The position numbers were made by a program, and so were the translations under genes. A DNA stretch of 64,000 nucleotides from Daldinia sp. FL1419 (Eukaryota > Ascomycota > Sordariomycetes > Xylariales > Hypoxylaceae): the NCBI GenBank assembly GCA_025201765.1, contig MU623352.1, forward strand, positions 1-64,000, given 5' to 3'. A model generated the notes under the pieces. It saw nothing but the letters and a program-made list of their open reading frames with translations, made no database searches and was not told the DNA's origin. This document shows positions 42,999-54,100 of the stretch, in pieces (position 1 is the stretch's first letter; the number at the start of each line of letters is the position of its first letter).

Positions 42999-44669
42999 AA
43001 CTTTCTGCCGTATCTCTTCTAATGCCTCTTTATTCTCTTGTACGTGATACCATGATAGAACTGCCGTGGTCGGTAACTGTGACTGTTGTTTGGCGGCCAC
43101 GTAGTTTCGCAGTCAGGCGAGGTTAGCAGTTTAGTTATGCTTCTACTCAGGCATAGGAAAACGATGAAGGCATAATGGCCAGGTGATGAAGGAAAACGAT
43201 GGTAATACACTCCGTGGTCAATTTGGCGGATGCGAACTGAAAAAAAAGGGGGGAGTGATGGCAAGGAGGGACGAATGCATATAATTGGTTTTACGAAGGG
43301 ATGTGACCACGCCGAAGAGATATGCGGTCGTTGCTGCAAGGAAAAGGGGAGGTTTAGTTGTTATGCTGCCGAAATGAGAGGGTTGAGGAAAGGAAAGGGG
43401 ATAGACCACTGTTCCGTTTATATCCCCAGACGCGATCTCTTCTCGTTATTACCTTAGGTAGATAACCATTGCTGAATGGATGGCATTAGTCCCAGACAAG
43501 CGTTACTCCTCGGAAGTGCGTAGGTTTTTATTATATTCTCTAAGTGTCGTGATATGACTTGCTACCGCCTGAATTTGGTATATTTTCTCTATCTTTAGAA
43601 CTAACTAGCTAGGAATCATTGTGCGTATAATAACGTTCTTCGCCCCATGATAGCTCTTGGATAGAGCCAAGATAGTATATCCAAGCTTGTGTAGGTATTC
43701 TATAGTATAGCATGTAAGGCTATCTAAAACTAAGGGACCCAAGTCTCAGCGAAGAGCCTGACGAGTGCCTTGGATACTCGTTTCTATTGGTATAATTATA
43801 TGCTACTCCGGAATACTGTCCGCCTGGCCCTTGCTTAGCCATATGAATGATAGGCGAAACGGAAGACTTCCTATGTCCTAGTATCTTCCAATAATATCCC
43901 CTTCTGGTAGCGCGATAAGCGCCGCGTCCCTCTCGATGAGACGTAATTAAGCACTGGGAGGAACAGAGCTAGGGGGGAGAAAGAACCGTAGAGATTGTTT
44001 GGTAGGGACCTAAGAGAATGAAGCATAAATTTAACCAATCTCATACGTTCAACAGTGGCGAATACGAGGTTTACTCGAACCCTTCTTTGCTCGACCCGTC
44101 TTATTGCATCGTGTAGATTATTCTATTAGATTGGACTGGATTGGACATACATCACAATCTTCCCTTTTGCTTTTTTCCTCGCCTCCCCATACCATCTCCT
44201 CCCAAATCGAGAAAGCCCCAGAACGGGGCGTGAGACTAGAAGTCCTCGTCTACTCGACAAACCCCAAAGGGTGTCGCCGCAACCAAGTCCCCATCTCATC
44301 CGCTTAGCTACCGGTACCCCCGGCGCTACCGACGAGCTAGCGGGCGGGCTAGCTGGGCATCTATCGACGATGTAATGTCATGTAAGGTAAGGTAAGGTAC
44401 GGATAAGGTCGAAAAAAAAAGAAGAAAAAAAAAGAGCCCAGTAGAGACTAACCTAGCTACCTGAGCTACCGCTTAACCTGCTGGGTAACGTAAAGGCTTA
44501 GCTACATGGGACCACGACGTAAGACCACGTATTTGACCCCCAGTCGTACCCATCGCCCGCGTATCGTATATTCTACGTGTTCGTGCGAAACACCCTGTCT
44601 GTTTCCTGCCGTCGGGCAGCTCTTTCGCGCGTGGGCGAAAAAAAAAAAAAAAGCGAGCCAAAAGCCCAA

Positions 44670-44693
44670 GAGAAGAAGAAGAAGAAGAAGAAG
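44670..44693. repeat. (GAA)n microsatellite
   Basis: Eight GAA/AAG units, preceded by a 14-nt A run (44639-44652). Confidence 0.9.
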
Positions 44694-45127
44694 CCATTCG
44701 CTTGCTTCCAGCCAACACGTTTACGTCACCATCTCGAGCGCTTCTCCTTCCGACGCGCCCCGGGGGTCGACCCTAGCTCAACCCGACTTAACTCACATAA
44801 GGCGAAGGCGAAGGCGATGGGCCAGAAAGAAGCAAACTCGACGAAGGGGGCTATTGCCGAACGGCCACTCGTCGCCCGCCGCAAACCGTACAGCGGCTGG
44901 AGTCGACCGTATTGGTTCGTTCTGTAAATACTAGTACGCAAGACTTGACTTGACGGCTTGAGGCTGTTGTATTATTCCTAGGTACTACCTACTTACTACC
45001 CATTTGCCGCCAGACTACATACCTACGACACACATTAACTACCTAGGTACTGGTATACTCACCCTCACTATCGAAACCGTCGCCTCCGAGACTGCTTGCC
45101 TAGCCTAGCCCAGATTTTCCTCGTGGA

Positions 45128-45480
45128 GCACATACGTAGGTAGGTACATACCTACATACCTACCTACATACATGCATACATACCTACCTAGGTACACAAA
45201 AACGCTCGGCGCCGGCCAAAGCAGAATACAGCTTAGTCTTGCGCCTCTAATGTGTTCCCGCCCGACGGGGAACCCGGCCGATTCCGGCATTGGGAGGAAA
45301 AGGCGGGGAGGATCATCAACTACCTACCTACCAAACTACCAAACTACCTAACCTAGCATAGGTATCTACGATAGATGATTCCGTTGTTCGTTTGGATTAG
45401 TTATAACTACTTGATCCAAAACACCATTGCATAGGTAGGTACACACATACACACATACGTAGGTAGGTAGTCAGTAGCAA
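45128..45480. repeat. Dense cluster of TACCTAGGTA/CCTACCTA words
   Basis: Within about 350 nt the words CCTACCTA, TAGGTAGGTA and TACCTAGGTA and the spacer ACATAC recur many times on both strands. They are densest at 45137-45195 and 45428-45470. The same words are scattered through most other intergenic stretches of the window. Confidence 0.7.
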
Positions 45481-45908
45481 TAAACATCTCTAACCTAGTA
45501 AATACCACATCCAGTCTAACTAGGTAAGGATCAGTAGGAATAAACAAAAAGAGATAAGTCGTGATTGGCTCTCCCTATGCGTTGTCTATATCACGCCCTT
45601 TATGCGGGGGAACAGCCGTGTCCCGGCCATTTCGGGGGGGGGGGGTTCTTGTTGCTACCTTATCACGCCCAGTCAGCGACAACAACATTCTTACGCTCGC
45701 TCTCACCATCGACTTCTACACTAGCCATCACGACTAGTAGATATAATACGTTCGATCGTCGGGCATATGTATACGAAGTCGGGATTTTTTAACCCACCGG
45801 CCTAACTTGACTACCCAAGTCTATCTGTTTAGTTGCTTGGTCGATCATATCCCATACGGAATCTCACTCGTCCTATCAATCACCGAGGAAGAAAAGCAAG
45901 GCATCGTC

Positions 45909-48133
45909 ATGGCCCCCTCTGCCATCACAGAGACCCTCTCCAGCACCCTAACTCTCAAGGGTGCAGATCGCAACCCGGCAGAAGCAGTCCAGCACGACGC
46001 TGCTGTTACCGCTGCTGCGCAGGGAAAGGAGAAGACTCCCCTGGAAGCCATATCCCACGGCATGGTGATGGCCGGCATTCCCACGTTTCCAAGCTACGCA
46101 GAGCACAGGAGGCACATCCTTGTGCACATGTCCGCCACGTTCCGCTTCTTCGCGCGGTCTGGCTTCACCGAAGGACAGTCAGGGTACGTAATATTATTGC
46201 TGCTGCTTCTTCTGGGCCTATCCGTCGTCAACAACAAAGCCCTTACCTCGTTTCGCCATATGCGTGCGAACCCGTAGCCATTTTGGCCGTCGTTCAGGGA
46301 TCATCGCAACGGCCTCTCCACTTGGGCTCTGTCGTGACAGAGCCCAAGGACCCATCATCTCCAAATCTCCAAATCAAAATCAACCCCCCCCCCTTTTCCC
46401 GTTTTTGCCAAAGAGACCATTGCATAACGTAACTAACCCCAATTCGTGCGTGCTCTGCTCAGGCACATCTCAGTTCGTGACCCAGAGTTCAATGGCCTCA
46501 TGTGGATGAACCCTTTGGGGCGGCACTTTGGCATGCTCACGGCCGGCGATATGATCTGCCTCGACATCGCCACCGGCAAGGTCGTCGGCGGCAATACTTC
46601 CCGCCCCGCCAACGCCGCTGGCTACCTGATCCACTCCGCCGTCCACAGGCGCCGTCCGAATGATATCCACGCCATGTAAGTAATCTCTTTTTTGTCCCTC
46701 TTTTTCTTTCTCTCCTTTCCTCCCGTAGGCCCACATGAATCACATTCCATTCGCGCGAAGAAGAGAACAACAAAAACACCAAAAGAGAAAGAGAAGAAGA
46801 AAAAGAGTTAAACCCCCCACGCCCAGACGCAAAAGTGAGGCGTGAAAAAGGAGACTTTACCTTGGGCACCTACCTAAGGCACCTAGCCTATCCCCGGACA
46901 AGGTAAAAGAGCAAGGTGAAATATACACTACCTAAGGTGAAGCAAATCATCCAAAAATGGAATAAACCAACGACGCTCCACCAAAAGAACCCACGCCTAA
47001 GAAGGGGAGGGGGGGGGGGGCATACACACCCCGGCGCGCGGAAATCTCATCTCATCTAAATCTCATATCCCGTAAGCAGAAGGGGAGAAAAGAGCCCCCG
47101 TTCCTAAAAATGGATATCTAAACGAATAAAATGAATCAAAAAGTGAGGCTGTTTCGCTAACGAAAAGGGAAAAAAAAAAAGTTGCCATGCACACTCCATC
47201 GCAGGTCGCGCCTGGAGCGTATTCGCCCGTCCCCTGGAGATGCTGAACCAAGGTACGCAGAAGAAGAAGAACGCAACCAAACCTAACCTGACACCAACAA
47301 GCCTTACCTCACCTTCCGCATCCCCTTCCTTCACCCTTCACCGTTATCTTTTCGCCTAACTCCAACGCTCCACTCCACTCCGCAACACCAGCCTAACCGT
47401 TTCGACAACGACGGTCTGCCGGGCGGAAAGAAGAAGAAAAAGAACCCCCCCCACCCCCCAGAAAGAGAAAGGCAGAGAGTAGCGGTTAGCTAGCGTGCCC
47501 TTTCTTAGAAGCGGAGGAGCCGTCCCCTGGTCACCCATCCCCACGTCTAGAGGAGCCCACATCGCGCTCTCACCGTAGCCCGAATCAGGCCATAATTGGC
47601 CTTACCTAACGCCTACCGCCCTCCGCCCTAACACCTATCTAATACCCTAAAGTCCTACCCTGTAACCCTTTCCCGTCCGCCCTGCTACCACTATCTCTAA
47701 CTCCTAACCCGCCCCCTTCATAGACGTCTGCAACTTCCACAACGCGCACGCCGTCTACGCCCGATACGGGGGCATAGTCTTCGCGCAGGAAGAAGGCGAC
47801 CACATCGCCTCGGCCCTGGGTTCCTCCAACAAAGGCGTCATCCTCATGAACCACGGGCTCCTGACCGTCGGTTCCACCGTCGACGAAGCGGGCTTCCTCT
47901 TCGGCCTTCTCGACCGCTCCTGCGCCATGCAGTTACAAGTCGAAGCCGCCGCCGCCAACGGCATTCCCAAGAACATCATCAGCGACGACGAGGCCGCGTA
48001 TAACTTCAAGATGGCCAGCGAGAAGAACGCCTTGTACCGCGAGGCCCAGCCCGACCTCGAGTACGAGATGGAGGCGGCGGGCGGCGAGGACGTGCTTACC
48101 AGGGGGTTTGAGGGCTTGCGGATAGCGTTGTAA
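45909..48133 (+). CDS. Class II aldolase/adducin N-terminal domain protein
   Basis: Four exons (45909-46183, 46463-46675, 47182-47252, 47724-48133) encode 322 aa. The joined protein shows the class II aldolase fold: EGQSGHISVRDPEF, MNPLGRHFGMLTAGDM, the metal-binding pair CHAHS (H165, H167, in the 71-nt exon 3), GRAWSVFARPLEMLNQD, VCNFHNAHAVYARYGG, and MNHGLLTVGSTVDEA (H230). Family members include fuculose-phosphate aldolase and adducin; in fungi most are uncharacterised cytosolic proteins, so the substrate is unknown. The introns are unusually long (279, 506 and 471 nt). The acceptor of intron 2 follows a run of 11 A rather than pyrimidines, though a GCTAAC branch site sits about 20 nt upstream. 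Start is the first ATG of the frame. Confidence 0.88.
46321..46348 (+). repeat. Perfect 13-bp inverted repeat inside intron 1
   Basis: CTTGGGCTCTGTC (46321-46333) is followed, after two bases, by its exact reverse complement GACAGAGCCCAAG (46336-46348). It lies within the 279-nt intron 1 of the class II aldolase gene, upstream of the branch site. Confidence 0.85.
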
Positions 48134-51100
48134 ATCCTGCTCTCTTCGGTCTAGACTGTCGCGAGACAAATGAAAAAGCTGCGACCCGCTGCCGGTGATA
48201 GATCATATCCATCTACCGATATCTATCTATACACGCGCAGCTGCGAACGGTGATAGGCGCGGACATGAGCACGGTTACGGTAGTTATTGTATATACAAAC
48301 CTAGGGTAGGTAGCACTCATCAACCAACCAACCATGAACAGGTAGGGTAGGGGGGTATAAAGTGAAGGGTATCCAGGCTAGGGTAGGGGAGACAATACAT
48401 AGTAAATTGAAGAAGGGCTCGGCTAAGGGCAAATCTTCATTCGACCCTTGCCGCGACATGTACGGCGCTTCGTGGGGGCAAGAAAAAGGAAAGGGCATTA
48501 TATGCAACCCTCGCGAGAACTGGAGTGGTGTAGGAGCGCATGATCCTACATAAACATAGCATATAGTGCACACATAAACACATCTATCTAAAGAAACAAT
48601 CAGAAAAAACTTGGAATCGAACCATGCTATACGCGCGTGTGTGTGTGCGTGTTCCAGCCGGGGAAGAGGAGCAAGAAAACGAGAATAATAATACATTACA
48701 TTGCTGCAGCATGTAGTATGCACGCCTGTATGTATGCGAAATGCAAAATGCAAGGAAGGCGAACAAAAGAAAAGAAAAATTCCTTGAATTGCTACGTTGC
48801 TGTCGCAAAGGGTGGTGATTTAATTAATCGTTGACAGCCGTAAAAGGTATAGCGCGAAGACGGGGAGATGACGGGAGCATCCCGCAAAATGTCCAGTCGG
48901 GGACGGCCCGCAATTTACGCAGGTATTTCGAACAAGGGGGGGACGCCAACCGGGGGGGGAGGGTTGATGAGATGAACATAAGCATCAAATCGCCCGATGG
49001 AGAGAGATCGAAAGGCAAGTCATCGAGGGGCCATGGGATAATAAAAAAGATAATAATCCTGCATTGTACAGGTCGGCCAGTCGGATAGACCAAACGTGTG
49101 TTGATTTACGATACGAGCCTCTTATTCCCCCTTGATCTCCTTGCTCTCTGGCCGGGATGAGAATGGGAAAATTCCCGGTTGTATTGTAGATCGAGTCACT
49201 TTGGGGGCCATTATTTTAATGCCGATGTCTCACTCGACTATGAGATATACTGGACAAGGCTCATCGAGTAGGGCTGCCCAGGTTATTCTTTTTTCTCTGT
49301 CCTGCGAAAAGCATTGGTTTTTACACATATCGAAGATGCGACGTCTCTAGTGTAGATAACGGCCTTGCCTCGGGGATGCAAAATCGTCTGGTGTCCGGTT
49401 CTCGACCCTCGAAAAACCTGCAATCTTGCGCCTGCAGCAAGCAATGCGATCCAGTAACAGTCGAACCAGAGATTGAAGTCCCCTGCAACGAACCACCCGG
49501 GCGAGATCCGCACCAAGATCAAATACTACAACCAACGAACCCCTAACGAGACCCTTAACAACTTCAACGTATTGTACCCGGTCAGAATTCCTTTGCGTAG
49601 CATGTCCAATTTGGAGGCTAACCTCACTTCGTTGTAAAATCTTGCCATCCTATCTCGTATTTTTGCTAAGACAAGGCTCGTGCGGTCACTTCCCCTTTTT
49701 GGAAATAAGCACATTATCTGAGGGCGTAGCTGATTGTGTGCAGATTTTTTTTTTCAAGTCTTTTTCAAGCCCTTTTTCAAGCCCTGAATGTTGTACCTGG
49801 CGGATCGACAAGCCTTCCCGTGCGTTTTATGTATGTGCTAAGTAAATAGTATAACGCTTGTCTATCAGCCACCCTCGGCCGCCTTTATCTTGACCCGGCT
49901 TAACCGGTTGACTTTTCTTACACGGCGTAGTAGGCCAACAATGGCCCAAGGATCACGATGATATAAAAATCGTCGCACGGCATTGATAAAACATCTTCGG
50001 CCGATCTTGCAGCAAAAGACGTTCGGCTTTAGGCAACACAGAGCACATGGCTGCTACCCAAAGTGAAGCCCCGATATCCGACAGCACAGTTTGAATACAC
50101 GATAAGCCCATTGCTGGCCTCTCTGTAATGTAGTAATACCACCCATACCACCATGCTGGACGAGACGAGATGGTGTGGCTGCAGTCATCTAGTGCCATTT
50201 TGGAGCCACTTTGGAGCCATTTCTTGTTTACTGAAGTCCGAAATCGGGGCAGGGTGCGGCTCTAACTGACTATCCCGACGAGACACACCTCGTAGATACC
50301 CGTAAGACTCGGATTTTGGCTGATTAGCTTTCCCTGATCCAGGTATGGGTGTAAATCACCTAAGTTTCGTCAGCATTGCGATGCAGCATCATCACCGTAT
50401 TCAGGTTCGGCACCGGGATTCGTAAGGCAACAGAATTTTGCACTCCAAAGTTCCGGCATCCCGATGGAGGAGCAAGCCATCATCCAGTTTTGGTGTAATC
50501 GACATCAAATGTCTCGTTCAAAGTCTATATACGCTACAAATCCGCCGAAGAACCCGTAGCGAGCGTAGATCACCGGGCCTACTAAATGAATCATTCCGAT
50601 ATGAGCTCGTAGCCAATTCATCCTCTCCTACAAATCAATATTCGACTCCAAATGCCAGTGTACCTAACTAGCATTAACGCCGCTAAAAACCCTCATACGT
50701 CAACGAGTACTTAGGTAACAGGGTCCTCCGTATGACGACGTTGACCAGCCATCAATCGAAGTGGAAAGAATTCCAGACATGGACCATCTGTCGTAGAACT
50801 GTAATATCCGCTTCTCCTTATGACACTCAAATAGTTCAGATAGCGATATATTTGTTTGGGAGTGCGTCAGTGACACTGTGAATCTCTGAATACATTCCAA
50901 GGAGATCAGCCAAGACGAAAACCCGAACCGTGGAATGGAGCAAACAAGCGGGATGGAGCTTCTCGAAATTTCCCAATTGCGTGGGACTTGGATTTTTAAA
51001 ACTCACCGTTCGAGTAAAGACTGAGTCGTCCTATGTGGACCTAGCGGAGCTGTAGAGGGTCTGTTTTTCGTTCCCAAACTGCAGTGAAAGCTATCGTGGT

Positions 51101-54100
51101 TCTAGACGGAGCCCAACATGTCTCGTACCGTGGCTCCATCACCGATACACAATGTATGACGGGGCACACAGGTAACCCGAGCGGAGAATTAATCACGATT
51201 TGAGACTGTTTACGTGGAACAACTAGGAACCAATCCGATTGAACATGTCCTTCTTCCTTTACCTAAGAGGCTCTAAAGACTTGCGTATTACCTTCACGGC
51301 AACGGCTGTGACTGATGGCGAATTAGGAAGGACTAGACCAATATTAGGTAACGCCTCATTAGTCGAGTCGGGTGTATGAGAAACACAACACATGTGTTAA
51401 TAGAATCGGGACCTTCCGTCATTGGTACGGTTCAGGAACACATGCGACAAAGATCGCGGACTGTCCATCTTGTCTCCTCTAACGTTGTTCCGATGCAGGG
51501 AATGAAACAAGTTCCACGCTAGAAGAATCCGTAGAAGGAACACAAGCGAATAGGAGAGGCGGACGAGAAACTAGCCGGCTTATTTTCATTGCGTGCCGGA
51601 GCCCGGGACCCGCAATGCCTTTCGAAAGGAAGTATAGTTAGATGGAGAAAGCCCGCTGAAACGTGGCATAACAGAAACCCTAAGAACCGTGCCTGGAAAG
51701 TGATAGTGCCAAGGCCTGATGTATGTAGAGGAGAGACAGGAGCTGAACCCGTACTATGTAGACTAACGATTTGAGGCCCGGTCTCGGTGGAGCTTCCCTG
51801 GACGTCCGGGAATCATCATGCTCCATGGGGCTTGACACGTCGTCGATGTGGATTGGTCCCGATAGAAGCACTTACGGGCCTCCAAGGAACTTAGACTCGG
51901 TAGCCCGTGAAGGGCAGTGGCTTGTTTTTTTTTTCCTCCTTTATGCTGCTATGTTGCTTTGCTGCTGTGGGAACGTCCCCGCAACCCAGCACAAACGACA
52001 GGCCCCATGGATATGCACATGTCAGGTCGGACGGGCCACGGAAGACAATGCCGGGACGGGAAGGCAAGGGAAGAGAAATCAAGATCTCACGAACACATCC
52101 ATCTCAAAATGGTAAGCTACCTTTGAGTACGAGACGCGCCTCAAAAGAAAGGCCCCAATTGAAAGGATGATGAGCTCGGTTAGGTGGGAGACATTATGCA
52201 ACGCTAGAGGCGTCGTCCTCACCCTCGCTGTCGTGGCATTTGATAAGGGAAGAGGGCTCGATCTTCCAAGTTCCCAAAGAATTGGATGGAATGTTTCTAA
52301 GGGTTACCGTATCTGCGAGTGTATCACCAATGTTGCGCTAACGGCACTTGGGATATTGACATGCCAGCAAGCCAGGAACATGGTTGGTAGATGTTAGGAA
52401 ATATCCCGAGAGTCATGGGTGGTCCTTGCTCTCGCAGGTCTCTTTTCGTTCAAAAATGGTAGGTTATATTAGCGGAGCGAGTACCTACATGAAAGTAAAA
52501 AGAGGTAGTTAGGCTAGCCTGATAAATGGTGAAACTTGGGAGCGACTTCTCTCTTCCTACTGGAGGTAATATCGCACGGCTTAGGCACTTTGCGAAATGT
52601 TAGGTGGGATAGTGTCATAACCAGCGAATGAGATAAAAAGGTACCGCCTCCGACAATCTCGCTGGGCAGGTACACGTATGTGAATAGTGGATCATCAGGT
52701 TATTAATTTATGCATGTACCATGGCAGCAAGAGGTGCCTTAAACCATGACGACGACGAAGTAGCTTACCTAAACTTAGTTATTGTACCTATGGTACAAGT
52801 TATTATTGGATTTTGAATTTTTTTTTCCTCCTTCCTTAACCCCTAACACTACCAATTATCAATAATAACGTTCCGCCTCGTTTCCCATCCCGCGTAAGAA
52901 TTTTTCTTATATTGCATCCGCTTGGTTGATGTTGGATGAATCTTGTGGGGGTTGTCCCTCTCATCTCGGTACTCGCTCCGTGTGCAAAGCTGGTAACGAG
53001 ACAGGTTTAATCAAAAGAATCCAGAGCTGGAAAAGGTCTTCCGTGCTCTAGGCTCTCGATTCGATCGATGCGTGCGTACAATGTATGTACGTAGGCATGT
53101 ATTGTATTAGCTTTTTCAGGTGTCTCTGCGAACCGAGATGAAACATGGCACGCAAAGCAACTCGAGATGCATAAAAAAGGGTTCAATCAATCAATTGTTA
53201 GAGTCTAAAGTGTCGTGTCTACCGGTGGAACTAACACAACACAACACAACCCTTCGTACGGGTTCTAGTTCCCTAACATAAACGTCATATTCCATAAGTG
53301 GCTTATCCTCACGAGAGCATCTTATTTGTCTAGACGTGTGAAATGGAGTCTCCGCCTTAGCCGCGAAGTCCTTTTTTGCATACCATCACATATTATCAAT
53401 CCATAGTATTGCCCATAGTACTGGTCAATAGTGGTATCTTATTGCTATTAATATGGAATTGATTGGGTTGTATATAAGCTTACCAAGCTAGAACGTACGG
53501 TTTTTATGCCGTACCAACTAAGGAAACACTTCTCTTTGCTATTTGGTTAGCTATAGATCGAGGCTGAGGGAAGAAAAAATTTTCTCCCTTATGCCTGAAA
53601 CATGCCATCATACTTTCATGCTTCCTGTGAGGGAAACAAGTGAGGTCGAATAGAAACACGCCCTAGAGCCTAGAGTTTCCCGGCGCATGAGAGACAAAAT
53701 TGCAAGACAGACCAAGTTCTGCACACAATCCTAGGGTAGCGAATTTATTTCTCGCCGGTTAGATTACCCGGTCTGGAACGTCTGTGGCATTTTCAATCTT
53801 TCGATATTTAGTCATTGTCCTACCGGAGAATGTCCCAACAAACTATTCTTGCCTGATGTTAGTCCTCAGCCTACCCAGGAGAGATTGAAACGGGTTCAAC
53901 TAGGCTCCAGGAAAATAAAAGGAGTACGGCAGTACGTAGACCTCATCAATAGAACGCGGATAGAACGCAAATAGACCCGGGCACGGTCTATTTGATTGCC
54001 GTGCTGTCCGTTCCTTTGGCTGTTAGGCGTTTTTACGAAACACGGAAGCATGAAGAAAAAATTTCAGTCTAAAGTTCCTGCTCGTGCACCTATCATATCT

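Larger units (their letters stand above)
42838..45908. other. Long non-coding stretch between CRM1 and class II aldolase gene
   Basis: No gene is supported in 3 kb. Contents: a perfect 8-bp hairpin at 42981-42998 past CRM1, a (GAA)n tract at 44670-44693, a dense cluster of CCTACCTAGGTA words at about 44980-45200 and 45320-45480, and a run of 12 G at 45634-45645. Lys/Arg-rich open frames at 44506-44941 come from the GAA repeat. Confidence 0.55.

Noticed and set aside
44270..44345. Possible tRNA-Lys-like fragment on the minus strand (GGCTAGCTCGTCGGTAGC)
   Set aside because: Only a weak A-box resemblance; no B box, anticodon arm or acceptor pairing could be found.
44506..44941. Lys/Arg-rich open frames (+)
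   Set aside because: The basic runs come from a poly-A run and a (GAA)n microsatellite.
48301..48753. 150-codon open frame (-)
   Set aside because: Cys/Tyr-rich chance frame without a family signature, in the 3' flank of the aldolase-like gene.
50400..52400. Possible decayed transposon or gene in the desert
   Set aside because: Translated pieces showed no transposase, reverse transcriptase or other motif, and no terminal repeats were found by eye.
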